Shown: positions 29,941-40,988 of the stretch, one piece after another
Layout of the letters: every line of letters begins with the position of its first letter
Numbering within the stretch: position 1 is the stretch's first letter
Source of the DNA: Prorocentrum cordatum
Taxonomy: Eukaryota > Sar > Dinophyceae > Prorocentrales > Prorocentraceae
Reading direction: 5' to 3'
NCBI GenBank assembly: GCA_963575745.1
Contig: CAUYUJ010016305.1
Coordinates: 209,001-273,000, forward strand
Length of the DNA: 64,000 nt
Made by a program: the position numbers and the translations under genes
Notes under the pieces: generated by a model
What the model saw: only the letters and a program-made list of their open reading frames with translations
Databases searched by the model: none
What the model was told of the DNA's origin: nothing

Positions 29941-31081
29941 GTGAAGTCAAGATGTTGGGGGCCAGATGGCGAACCTCATTGTTCATCAGGCCCGTTACAC
30001 AGATGTTGGCGCAAGGTCATCGGCACCTCCCGCACGTCGTGCCAAGCCCGTTGGCGAGTCATTGCTCGTGCGATCAGGAGGGTAGTCGCTACATGCCAAG
30101 TTTCTGCTGAAGTGTTCAACCTGGGCACCGTCAGGCAAGAGCGTGAAACCGACATGAACCACCTTCGTTGTCGAGCGTCAGGATCATGTCTGAGGTGTGG
30201 CGCGGGCCTTGCCGCGTCGCTCAGTGTTGTAGTTACTGACATTGACCAGGCGTTTGAGGCTTGCCCAGCGTCGCGGGTCATGCCAAGCTGGTCGGAGTTG
30301 CTCCGGATCTTCCAGCAACAGCCGCAAAAAAACAGTCTTCGTTCGGAAAGGTCGCAAAAACTGCACTCGTCTTGGTCGTGAAGTTTCGGTCAGAGTAGGT
30401 GGCTAAGTACCGTGGATATGATGTCGAAGGCCCTATTAGCAACATCGCTTATCAATTTTGGCTGCCTGGGGCCGCTGGTTTTTACGTGTGCTGGATTACC
30501 GATTGGTGGTGTAATGTCTATGGTGGCTGTGGCTATTGCGTTGGCTCTAGAAGAGTACAAGTTCGAGGTTGATATCGAGAAAAAACCAGAAGGGATATGC
30601 GCGTGCAGGCCTCGGGGGTCGTGAATGAGTAGCTCGAAAGAGGCATGTTGATGATTTATGTTTGGTTGCTGGGTGCTGGTGCTGCGAATGTCTTCGAAAT
30701 CTCGCATCGATCACCTATGTTGAGCAGTTGTCCCCCGTCTCGGATTCGTTGCAAGGCCCGCTCGCATGGGTTGACATGGAACGAAGGGTAATCTGCGGAG
30801 GCCTCCTGATTTTGCCGAAACGTGTCAACCGCAAAGCACTGTTGGAGTTTGGGGCCACGGGCTATCTGAGCTGGCCAGCGTTCTCTTCGGTGTTTATTGA
30901 ATGGCCAGGAGCAGTGCCACGTGGGTTCAATATGATTCGATCGGTTTTCTTGGGGCGTATAAGTAAGTGTCAAGCACTGGAACTAAGGGGAAGGAACTTT
31001 GGATATCTACATGTTGGAAACGATAGTAGACTTGTATTTGATAAGGTACCCACTAACATTGATTCGTGCCCTCATCCATAG
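29941..31081 (+). pseudogene. Reverse transcriptase, unit B, with 3' end
   Basis: The blocks are as in A (first Asp motif near 30,226-30,257; GLPIGGVMS in frame 30,412-30,624; RHVDDL at 30,641-30,658). A seventh A in the tract near 30,327 puts the first frame out early. Beyond the A/B homology the last frame continues SPVSDSLQGPLAWVDMERRV, a LLILPKRVNRKALLEF block and FLGRISKCQALELRGRNFG before stopping at 31,081, which resembles the thumb/connection after the VDD motif. A TGA lies 15 bases before RHVDD in its own frame, so this copy cannot make an RT without frameshifts or an intron. Confidence 0.55.
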
Positions 31082-32705
31082 CCTTCCTGTCTCAAGCGGT
31101 GTCGTGTCAGCCCGACGGGCCTTCCGCTGCTGGTGCAGCATGGGGAAGCGCCAAAGTGATTCCAGTTGGGGTGGCCACAATACGAAGGGCAATGGCAGCT
31201 GGCGTGACAAAGATCGTGGCTATGGTGGTGGATGAGGCAGCTACCACAGGGACCGCAGCTATGACTACTACGACCAGAAGCGTACCCACTCGCCTCGTGA
31301 AGGGAGGCGCCGGCGTTCCCCGTCAACATCACCAGACAGCAGGACCGCGAAGGAGCTTGAGAGGGCGAAGAAGCTGGTGCGTGAACACTCACCGGCGTAC
31401 AAGGCGGCCATTGAAGCGAAGGCGAAGGAGAAGGAGGAGAAGAGGAAGGAGGATATGCTGGAGCAGGGGAAGATCCTTGCAGAGGCGCTCGGGAAGCGCT
31501 TCGAGGACGCGCTGAAGGCTGTAGTGCCAGCGGAGCCTGCGGCTCCATCTCCTCCACCGCACTCGCGGACGGCGGGATCTCCAGGGGGATCGACGGTCAC
31601 GTCTCCGTGGCCATCAAGATCGTCAGCATTCCCACCGACTCCACCAACTTCAGGGACCATGCGCCGTGGAGTACCAGCAGAAGCACCAGTCGATGAACCA
31701 AGAGAAGTATGCACGATCTTATCTAAAGATCGGGTAAGGTGGATCCAAGCGGAGCTCGGGGGCAATTTCAAACTTGGCCAGACCAAGGAGGAGTTCGTCG
31801 GGGCAATCAAAGCGTGCAAAGACAGGAAGGTCACCGACAAGATGAACACGTTGTGAAGAAGAATGGTGGTCCTCCAGTACTTCCAAGGTCAATCGAGGCG
31901 CGTGCGGCGGGCCTCTTCGAGGCCTTGGCCAACCTAGACTGATGGGAGTACGGTTCCGACGAACCTGACTCCGAGGATGATGGTATGGTTGAGTTGGCTC
32001 GAGTTGCATTCCGTGGGAAGAAAAGAAATATCATATATCATAGCATTTTTCTGCAATGTTGGTCATAGGTGCTCTGTGTTTTATGCTTGGCATAATGGTT
32101 GGGGATCAGAGTGGAAATGGCTACTTCAACAATCCACATTTGCAGATACTGCTCCAGTGGGAAAAAAAGCATACAATTCATCGGAGGGCGGCAGAAGATA
32201 TTGAATTGTTGGGGCAAGCGACCGGCCTACCGATCCAAGTTGCTTCAAGTGCGTGGCCGGGTACTATCTCTGTCATGTTGTGGGTTTGTGCAGGTATCAA
32301 AGGAGCGAGGGGAGCTGTCTTGTAAATGCCTGTGGAGTTCGTGTGACCTTCCTTGCTGGTAGCTCGCAGGCGCAGGAGGCTCTTGAAGTGAAGTTGTTAC
32401 TGAAAGCCTCCCTTTGCTTCGTCGATCCCCAGCTTTAGGGCACACACATTATCGCCGCAGCGGGGGACAGAAACAGGGGTCTGGAGTGCATGCTGGGGTC
32501 AAGCACTGAGAGGGCCTCGGAGTCTGGATCGCGGGATCCTGAGACATTTCACTGGCTCAAGCCAGTTTGAGCAGCAGTGCCGTGTGCGGGCATCAGGTGC
32601 TCCACCGCATACGGCACGGCCTGGAGCGAGAGCTCGCTGCTCGGAGTGTGGTTGAAGGAAAAGTCTGTTTACGATTTCTCTTTCGAGGTCCGCATCCCTT
32701 TCAAG
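31082..32705 (+). mobile_element. Copy C: 5'-intact, 3'-truncated third copy of the unit
   Basis: Begins directly after the end of unit B. Homology with A and B runs from ACAATACGAAGGGCAATG (31,176) to CATCC...CAAGAC (about 32,705), where it is replaced by a CA microsatellite. It is clearly more diverged from A and B than they are from each other. It alone has the upstream 94 bp that contain the ORF1 start. Confidence 0.8.
31140..31856 (+). pseudogene. ORF1, copy C, with natural start but nonsense and frameshift
   Basis: Starts MGKRQSDSSWGGHNTKGNGS, showing the N terminus missing from A and B. A CGA to TGA change after GYGGG (31,233-31,235) ends it at 31 residues. The rest of the ORF is readable from 31,377 until a one-base deletion in the AACACGTTGTG segment (31,856) shifts the frame before the final helix. 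Confidence 0.65.
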
Positions 32706-32939
32706 ACACACACACACACACGCACACGCACACGCACACGCACACGCACACGCACACACACACACACTCACGCACACAACGCACACAACGCACACAACGC
32801 ACACAACACACAACACACACACACAACACACACAACACACAACACACACAACACACACAACACACACAACACACACAACACACACAACACACACAACACA
32901 CAACACACACACACACACACCACACACACCACACACACA
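32706..32939. repeat. CA and CACACAA microsatellite at the 3' break of copy C
   Basis: (CA)n followed by arrays of CACACAA/CACAACA type. It starts at the exact point where copy C loses homology to A and B. Confidence 0.95.
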
Positions 32940-33017
32940 TCAATAGACACAAAGCCCAGTATTCCTTCTCTCTTTCCGCGTCCCATATCTTTCGGAGGTT
33001 GATGGACATCGTGCCCC

Positions 33018-33160
33018 GACACGTCGATTAGTGAATTGGCCGTTTTCGATTCGCGAGAGGGCGTCGCGGCCGTCATTTTTGCGGGTCCAAGTTCGTCGGT
33101 TTCGGTTCTAGGCCGTTTTCACTAAACGGAGGTTTCAAAGGGAGGTCTGTCCACCGCCGA
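33018..33160 (+). repeat. Interspersed repeat, inverted relative to 61,883-62,028
   Basis: From ACACGTCGATTAG through GAGGGCGTCGCGGCCGTCAT to CCACCGCCGA; about 140 bp with clear similarity (roughly 85-90%) to the reverse complement of 61,883-62,028. Confidence 0.75.
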
Positions 33161-36100
33161 ATCTTACACATTTCCAGAGAGTCGACGACTACTTGTGTGT
33201 CTTTTCTCCCGCCTGAGTGAGACCCGCCAATGGGGTTCCTGCGGTCCGCGCCCCAGAGATGTCATGACCGCTTCTCTGGGGCTAGTGTTTCGCCCCAGGC
33301 CCGTTTTTGACGGCCCCGCTGGGGTCGGCGCGGGGGTTGCTATAGGGAGAGAGGGGGGGATATCCGTGTATACCAAGGTGGGCTGTATCTCGCCTGACCC
33401 AGCTAAAAAGTGGGCTGCAACAGTGCCCAAAGTGGCCTACGGGGACGAGATAACTCCGTAAGGTGGGCGGAGCCCGTCTAGTCTGGATCGTTAACCCATC
33501 TATGCCGCTCGGGACACTTGCTACCCACTTGTAAGTTATGTCAACTCCAGATGTAACCCACCTTGGCATCCACTGATCACCCTCCTCTCCCCTGAGCCCT
33601 CCCCGAGCCGATCCCAGCAGGGAGGTCCTGACCCCTTTCCCGGGCCTGATTCTTCGCAGCGGAGCCGACATCGAAGAAAAACGCCCGGACTGAACAATAT
33701 CGGATCGTCGGACATCTGCGTCCCTGCCTGCTCCGCTTCCTCCGCCATTCTCCCACGGCGCGGGCGGGCTGCCTGGGTGATGCCGTCGAGGAGCTCCTCG
33801 CGCTGCCTCTGGGCGGAGGCGCGGCGGGGTGGTGATGGCAGGGACAGTTGGCATCGGATCAGCATGCAGAGGGGGTGGGCCTTCTCAGAAGGCTCGGAAG
33901 GCCTCGGGCTTTCGGAGCAGTTTCCCCAGCCTCCTACGAAGGCAGGGGCGGCTTTTCAGGGGGCGCGAGGGCTTCGGAGACGCCCAGAAGGCCTGCCCTC
34001 CCCGACTCCCTCCCCGCAGGCTCGCCGCTGTGAATCGGAAAGCCCGCCGGATCTGGCTGCGTCGGCACGGAATCGAGATCGGCTCGGATCGGGCTGCGTC
34101 AGGATGACAGCAGCGCCGTGCAACACCCGGGCCGGGCCGGACACCGAATCGGATCGGTCGGATTGAGATGAACCCTGGGGTGTGAATCTTTGGGTGACCC
34201 ATCTATTGCACCAAATCTATTGCACCACCCCCTTGTCGCTGGATCCCCTTTTGGGTCAACCCGAGAATCGGGAAGGGAATGTTCGAGGTCTGTGGTTCTG
34301 TTCTCTCGGAAGCTGAGGCTGATGCAGGCTGAGGCTGAGGCAGGCTGAGGCTGAGGCTGAGACAGGCTGAAGCTGACAGATATGCTTATACACATCGGGT
34401 TAGGTTGCTTTGCCGGGATAATTTGAATATTCCTTCTGTGGAGGGACAGGCCCGCCTTGACCGTGGCCCCTCCGATGTTGTCAGGCCACCTAGTTCTTGG
34501 TCCTTGGGGTCTTCTCCTGGCCCATTGGCAGAATTCCAGATCCCAGAGGTAAACTTGTGATTCGCCGTGTCAGGGTAAGCCCAGGGGCCTGAGACCCATA
34601 CCTCCATTGTATTGAACAATTCAGCACTGAGCCGGTTCTCCAAATCGGCCTGGGGAAACGATTTGCACTTTCGGAGGCCTCGTGGTGATAGGCAGCCACG
34701 TGTGAACGCTACCACCTTTGCAAGACAAATTCAAGAAAAACAAGATGGGATTCAGAACTTGAGAGAGTCTGGTCGTGATTATGTCCCGATGTTGCGCTTG
34801 TTCGCGTCGTAGGATTTCAGGTGCGGAGGAACAAATCTTGGACCTCCACGTTCCACACCTTCCTGGCGGCAGATGCCGCGCAACGGCCGCCGCCAGCGCG
34901 GCCGCACTTGTGGCCGCCGTCGACGCCGCAGCGACGGTCTCAGCGGTGGCCGCGGCCGCACCGCGGCGACTGTGCAGAAGGAGCGGCAAGTGGAGGCCGG
35001 AGGGTAGACAACGCGAGGGGGAGGTGCGCACATAAGGTCGCCTCCGCCCGACAGTGCAGCGCGCAGGGCGCCCGCCTGGGGGTCCGCGGGCCTTCCCAAC
35101 AATTCCCATCCAAATCTCTGGCGATATGACATTTTCAATTCGGGTATCTCCATCGATTTCGGCCCCTGGGGCCGTTCGATGGGCCCTGGGACCATCAAGC
35201 ATGGGTCCGAAACAGAAAAATTGCCCCCGGTCAAGTCTGAGTCCGAAATCAAAACCTGGCCACCAATAGAATGTCGGGACCTCGTAGGGGCCGCGCGCGG
35301 AAGAGATCAGGTCTGCGGATGCCTGGTTTTGGTCGGCAGACTCTGGAGTTCCCCCCCCCCGAAGCCTCCCAGAAAGCCCTGGAAGAGGCCGAGATCGTGC
35401 GCGAGCGCCGACCCTCGATCCTCTGGCGGCAAGCGGCCGTGTTCGTGGTCGCCGCCGTCAGCGTCGTCGCCGTCGGCGTCGGCGTCGTCGTCTGCGGAGC
35501 TGCGCCAACTGGCGGCGGCGGCGGCCGCCGCGGCGGTGAGGAACAGGCGGCTTGGGCGCCTGGCCAGCAGGAACTCCAACTCCTCGGGGGTCGGACAGAG
35601 GGGGTGCGTAAAGATGAGAGGGGAGAGAGGGAAGGATGATGTTAAGGTGTACGAGAGGAGGAGGGATGCGGAGGGATGCGGAGAAGAACAACAACACGTA
35701 TGCGATCCACTTGTCTGTGCTACGTGGCAAAGGTAGGCGGCCTGGTAGCTGCAGCCCTTCAGGTAGCAGCATTCGTTGGATCTGCGCTCGCCGTCTGGCG
35801 GGGCCACTTCCCAACCGCCCTGCAGGGGAGTGCCGCTGGCCACTGGCCAATTCCGGGAACCTCCTGAAAAAAAGGAGGCGCCAGGAACCCTCGGCTAGGC
35901 ACCGCACCTCTGAGCGACTGCGAGCAACGACGAATTAGCCACTCGTACGAACATGGAATGCAGAGGCAGAGAACATGGAACAGCACAACTCGATGTCATG
36001 TCAAAACAGCATGCGCTTCACCCGCCACTTGGTAAGGTTCAGCGAAGGGGTGAGTGACGCGGGCGCATCATTGCCCCATAGGTGGTGAATTGCGCAAGCC

Positions 36101-36409
36101 TATGTGAATTCGCAGTGCAACAAACCTGCTGTGAGCACGCGTATCGGAGGTCACCGCTGCGATTGTTGGGTCAACTCGCGCCTGCGTGGACCTCAGTTAA
36201 GAATAACGCGAGACCAACTCAACTAGCGATAGCGAGCACTGGACGGGGGGAGCAGAACTGGGGAGCGAAGTGTTGCCCAGATGGAGTGGCATAGAAAAAG
36301 CTGGGAGTGGAAACGCGCGCTTGCAGCGCCCTCGGTCCTGTCTCCTGGAGGCGGCCGCCCTGAGGCAGGCGAGCAACCCTCTCAGATACAACGGTCGAGG
36401 CCAGTGTAG
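33161..36409. other. No confident gene
   Basis: Mixed GC-rich sequence. It contains a GAGGCT-type minisatellite at 34,310-34,378 and an isolated right end of MITE family 1 (GAGGGACAGGCCCGCCTTGA, 34,441-34,460). A Ser/Ala-rich plus-strand frame at 35,179-35,736 has no recognisable domain. Confidence 0.4.
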
Positions 36410-37110
36410 CTAACCTACCATGTCCTGGTCACCTTGGGGCCCTTCTGCATCCCTAGCTTGGCGAGGAGCCTCTCCGCTCCGGGCTCCGGACCTCCCGCGG
36501 GTGGACCCCCTGGCTCGTGCTGACCTCCATGTGCAAGAATGCCATGACAAAAAGCTTTGTGGATGGTGCCCACCATCTCCCCGTTCCACTGCGCCTGCGC
36601 TGTCTGGACCTCCGCCGATGCCGTGAACTGAAGCTTGAATGCCTTGGGGGCCTCTCTCGTCTTGTCGCAGCACTTGATCCTGCAGGGTCCGGAGGTCGCT
36701 GCTGGAGTTCGTGATGTGCGCTTCCCAGTATACATCCAAGGCTCCGAGGGCCCTGGCCTTGTCTGGTCGTGCGTCATCGGTGCGTTGGTCGTGGCAATCC
36801 AGACGTGAGGCCACGGCGGCCCGTTCTCGTGATCTTTGCCTCTGATTGAAATTCATGTACTTCTTCGCATCTGATTCGCCTGCCTCCTGTGTTGCAATCG
36901 CGGGGAGTGAACAGCGGGCAGGATGCAACAGCTGAAAGAAGCGACAATGAGGTCGGCCACGTCACGACCGTTGGGGATGCGCAGGCGCGCGGGCGCCTTG
37001 ACCAGCCCCTTGAGCGGGCCCGCCTGCGAGCGGCTCATAATTACCATTCACGATCTGCTTCTTCAGGTCGCCGAGCTGCTTCTATCTGCGCCGGCTCTTG
37101 GCTGATAGGG
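36410..37110 (-). pseudogene. Degenerate coding-like stretch, possibly retroelement ORF1
   Basis: Minus-strand frames give KQLGDLKKQIVNGNYEPLAG (near 37,080-37,020), ERAAVASRLDCHDQRTDD with ALDVYWEAHITNSSSDLR (36,928 frame), then after a shift APKAFKLQFTASAEVQTAQ and KLGMQKGPKVTRTW (36,415-36,777 frame). The amino-acid composition looks protein-like, and the order resembles the region in front of LINE endonucleases, but no domain can be named. Confidence 0.28.
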
Positions 37111-38827
37111 CTCCGGCTGCGTCTCTCTGCTTATGGCCTCTGCTGCGGTGGCTCGCAAGGGTGGCCCGCGCTGGCATCTGGGGTTCGGCATTCGGCCATG
37201 GCGCGCTGCCGTGGCGGGATCGCCGCCGACGCTGCAGCCCCCGGCGTGCTTGGGGAGGCGTCCGTCATCAAGCGCTATGGGTAGGATCGCGGAACGCTCG
37301 CGATACTGCCGATGAAGACAACCTCGCTCGAGCCCAGATGCGCCGGCAGAGACCGCGCGTGTACATGGCGGGGTCGACTTCGCCAGCAGTGCGAAGTGCG
37401 CTGGAGCTCCCCAGGAGACAGATGCCAGTGCGAAGCGAGGGGGCCACATGCTTGTAGGCGGGATTCCTAGCATCGAAACCTTCGAGCCCCAAGATACTTT
37501 GCCAAACATGATTATGATGGATATGACTAGTGAGTTACCGATGCGTTGAAAAAATCCTGCCGCATCCATGCATACTACACCCATACTCATCATCCGCATC
37601 AAGACCTTGGGGATGTTGCAGGAGCTCTTCAGCGGGCCCTCGCACCTGACACCCAGGGGGTTAAAACGCTCGCGGTCCAGGTGGCAACTCGGAGCTGCGT
37701 CATCTCCACTCTGCTCAACCAGTCCAATAAGTCTGGGTCGTCAAACAGCGACAGGTGAAGTTGTCCCAGTCTTGGATTCGTCTTGGATTTGGTCTGAATC
37801 CCCCCCACCCCAAGTGGCGAAGACTAGCGCCGCGTCTGGAACAAACTGATGTGCCCATGGCGAAGCGCGCGGAGTGAAATGGCGTCATTGTCGACACTCT
37901 GGATGCCACGATCCCTTTCTGCCCTGATCGCAAAGAACGAGGCACCCCCAGTCCGCGGCATGATAGCGCGGCGCTCGAAATCATTTCTGACACCACTTCT
38001 GTCGACGGACTCTGAGGTCACATTCCAGGAAACCACCTGCCAGAGATGAAGTACACGCGTGGATGGGATGGATCGCAGACGGTCGTTGTGCCATTATGTG
38101 GCTGCCCCATCGGGGTGATTGCCCACCGAACTCGGCTGCGCTGTTCTGGATGCGGAGGACGTGCTGAGGCGTGGGGAGGAAGGCTTCCAAAGCAGGCAGC
38201 CGCGGGCCCCACCGCCTTGCTCAAAAACAAAGCTCTACGTTCTACAAAAAGAACACGTGGCTGACACCAATGCCTTCCTGTATACGGAAATACATACTCG
38301 TAATTGCAGAGGGCTGTGCTTGCAACTCACTGTTCTAGTATCGTATCGAATCAGAGCTCCAAGACACTGTGCAACGCCATGAGGGATAACTGCCATCGGG
38401 AACGACCGACTTGTTATTGCTTGCTCGCGTGTTGGTTGGCCTCGGCCTTGAAACGAAACGACTGGTTCGTTTGTAGTGGGGTTTAACATAGGGGTTGTTT
38501 GGCCAAACAACTGCTGAACATCTGGCTGGTCACACAGAATAACTGCCGGCTGAGGAAGATTGCTGCGCCTTCCGTGGGAAAGCAATCTCCTAGATATCGA
38601 ACAAACGCTGTTACTGCCTCGACGTCCCGTTGTAAACCTCTCACCAATGGTTCAGCAAACCAATCGCCATCAACGCTTCCAAAACACAAATATACAAACG
38701 TACATTTCCGATACCCATGCCAGTGCTACCCCTCCCTCATGATTTCCTTGCTTGCCTTACGCGGTGAATCCCAGCTAATAGACCCGAACGTGGTGATGTT
38801 TACGGCATACACATCAACTGTTGGCGC

Positions 38828-38945
38828 TCCGCGCGGATTTCTTGGATCTGCGCTGGACCCCCCTCCCTGGCGCGCTCCGCGTTCCAGGGGCGGCGCCAGA
38901 GGCACCGCCGGGGGGCCAAGCGCGGACCCAAGAAATTCGCACGGA
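38828..38945. mobile_element. Palindromic element family 2, copy 1
   Basis: 118 bp. The left arm TCCGCGCGGATTTCTTGGAT is matched in reverse complement by the right arm ending AAGAAATTCGCACGGA. Between them are C- and G-rich tracts (GGACCCCCCTCCC, GGCGGCGCC) that could also pair. Confidence 0.75.
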
Positions 38946-39205
38946 AAGCCAACAATTTATGCTTATGGCTTTCTTTCTTCTTCAAATGTATTCATGAGCA
39001 TTGACAATTGGGCTCGTAGCCCAACTTGTGAGGCCTTCAGCCAAAGGCTTGCTGCGCCAGGAGCGGACTTTCTCGCCGCCGCCGAGCTGCACAACCGTGG
39101 GAAGACAAGGGCTCTTCGTCCCTATCCTGGCTACCAACCGGAACACCCCAGCACAACCCGAAGATCCGAATTTCGGGTTGGGAGGGGGTACGGGGCCTCA
39201 TATGT

Positions 39206-39361
39206 TTAGGTCGGGCCTGTCCCTCTAAAGGCGGCTTCTGGGCGACAAGTCAAAAATGCCCCAACACATATTCAACATAGTCCAAGAATACTAAACAAAT
39301 CGTCCCCCGACTATCTTTGACTATGTTTGAACCCCTCATGTAGAGGGACAGGCCCGACTTA
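39206..39361. mobile_element. MITE family 1, complete copy
   Basis: TIRs of about 28 bp: left TTTAGGTCGGGCCTGTCCCT, right reverse complement TTAAGTCGGGCCTGTCCCTC. AT-richer interior with ACAAATCGTCCCCC and TTTGACTATG. Flanks TCATATGT (left) and TCATGTTT (right) look like a decayed target duplication. Confidence 0.8.
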
Positions 39362-39890
39362 ATCATGTTTTTTGTGTCATATTTTTCCCCGACCCCCCCC
39401 ACTGTATATGGAAGGCATATCAGGGCCTTCGGGTTCGGTTGGGGTGGCTTGGTGGGCGGTGATGTCCTGCGGGTCGATGCACGCAGCAATAAAGACCTTG
39501 CCAAGGGGACAGAGAACGTGGACCACCCTTTTCCAAGAAAGAGCTGCCGCCTGCGAAAGGTGCCACACGAGCGGGACCTGCCGAGAGCGTCAAATTTTGC
39601 GCATCAGGAAGACCAGGAATCCACTCACTATTCGAATCTCAATGGGTGGAGCCTCGTATCCTACACCTCAAAATCGTTTCGACGTTCCGCGAGAAAGAAA
39701 ATAGCAACGTCCAGACCATCTCGAAGGGAACCGACCTTTCTGGACCCGCCCGACGACAAGAGAAGGGCTGAGGGCACGGAGGAAAGACGTGTGCAGAAGG
39801 ATGAGATGTAGCCGGCATGGATGACCGCACCGAAACAAGGTACGCACGCCAGTGCATCACGAAGGCAACATACAACAAAAACACGAAGAA

Positions 39891-39970
39891 CGCTTCAGGG
39901 CTGCTCACAGATAGCTCAACGGACTCTTGAACACGCCACGCAGGTCAGTCTTGATTGTGCGGGTTTCCTC
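39891..39970 (+). repeat. 80-bp direct repeat, copy 1
   Basis: ACACGAAGAACGCTTCAGGG through GGACTCTTGAACACGCCACG to GTGCGGGTTTCCT, repeated with few changes at 40,371-40,450. The 480-bp spacing encloses a CTC microsatellite and parts of families 2 and 3. Confidence 0.85.
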
Positions 39971-40132
39971 GTCCTCGTCCTCCTCTTCCTTGCCCCTCCT
40001 CCTCTCATATTTCCTCCTTCTTCCCCTCCTGCTCCTCCTCCTCCTTTTCCCCTCCTCCTCCTCCTCCTCCTCCTCCTTCTCTTCCTCCTCCTCCTCCTCC
40101 TCCTCCTCCTCCTCCTCATCCCCATCCCCCTC
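39971..40132. repeat. CTC/TCC microsatellite
   Basis: Imperfect (CTC)n between a direct repeat and a family-2 remnant (40,133-40,225). Confidence 0.95.
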
Positions 40133-40237
40133 CCTGGAGCGCGGAGCGCGCCAGGGGCAGCGTCAGAGGCGCCGCCAAGGGGGGGCCCAGCGGCGGCCCG
40201 TGACATCCGCGCGGACCTCCGAAGGTCTGTGCTCATG

Positions 40238-40370
40238 GAGCATCGTGTATTCGATCCCCCTCCCCAGCGGCGTGGCAAGGCCCCGGTGGCCGATTTACCC
40301 CCCCAGATGGGGATTTATGGCTGCTCTCTTCGGGTTTCGAGGGGCATATCCCCAGCAAAGACACGAAGAG
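40238..40370. mobile_element. Element family 3, right-truncated copy
   Basis: GAGCATCGTGTATTCGATCC start and CAGCGGCGTGGC, CCGATTTACCCCC, AGATGGGGAT, TTCGGGTTTCGAGGGGCATA blocks as in other copies; ends at ATATCCCCAG where the 80-bp repeat begins. Confidence 0.7.
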
Positions 40371-40450
40371 CGCTTCAGGGCTGCTCACAGAGAGCTCAAC
40401 GGACTCTTGAACACGCCACGCAGGTCACCGTCTTGAGCGTGCGGGTTTCC
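40371..40450 (+). repeat. 80-bp direct repeat, copy 2
   Basis: Second copy of 39,891-39,970. Confidence 0.85.
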
Positions 40451-40460
40451 TGGATCTGAG

Positions 40461-40645
40461 CATCGTTTATTCGATCCCCATCCCCAGCGGCGTGGCCTGG
40501 GCCCCACTGGCCGATTTGCCCCCGTAGATGGGGATACATGCCGTTCCCTTCGGGTTTCGAGGGGCATATCCCCAACTGAGGTTGCGAGACGGTGGGGCGC
40601 GAGATGTGGATGGGGATTTGGATAATTAGGGATCGGTTAAACGAC
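40461..40645. mobile_element. Element family 3, near-complete copy
   Basis: About 185 bp. The left end CATCGTTTATTCGATCCCCA pairs with the right end containing GATCGGTTAAACGA. Internal GATGGGGATACATGCC and GGCATATCCCC form a second inverted pair. Confidence 0.75.
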
Positions 40646-40650
40646 ACGGA

Positions 40651-40840
40651 TTCCTGGATCTGCGCTCGAGACCAGACCCAGCGGCGTGGCCTGGGCCCCC
40701 CTGGCCGATTTACCCCCCTAGATGGGGAGATCTGCCGTTCCCTTCGGGCTTCGAGGGGCGCATCCCCAACTCTGGGATGGTAATTCGGTGGGGGTCTCGA
40801 AGGGGATGGGGATGGGGGGGGGTCGGTTACACAATACTGG
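40651..40840. mobile_element. Element family 3, diverged copy
   Basis: Shares GCGGCGTGGCCTGGGCCCC, GATTTACCCCCCTAGATGGG and TCTCGAAGGGGATGGGGATG with 63,489-63,666; the left terminus is altered. Confidence 0.65.
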
Positions 40841-40988
40841 CTTATGTGTTCTAGTTCCTTCATCGACCAGCGGGGGCCGACCCCCCCCGAAGCTCGAGGC
40901 CAGACCCGAGCCCGAGCCCGAGCCCACGAGCCCTGGCCAGAGCCCCAGCCCGAACCCCAAACCCGAAGACCCGAACCTCGGGCACCAG

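Larger units (their letters stand above)
25343..30746 (+). repeat. Tandem unit B (5,404 bp)
   Basis: Second, near-identical copy in direct orientation. Unlike A it continues past the end of homology into the rest of the RT (to 31,081), so B carries the more complete 3' end and A is the truncated or recombined copy. Confidence 0.93.

Noticed and set aside
34775-35640. Ala/Arg-rich frames on both strands as a host gene
   Set aside because: Composition is explained by GCC/CGG runs; no frame keeps non-repetitive, domain-like sequence.
37824-38036. Minus-strand VVSWNVTSESVDRSG with FFAIRAERD, like the start of an EEP endonuclease
   Set aside because: Only two weak blocks agree, no catalytic block follows in order, and the coding-like sequence downstream does not continue as an endonuclease.
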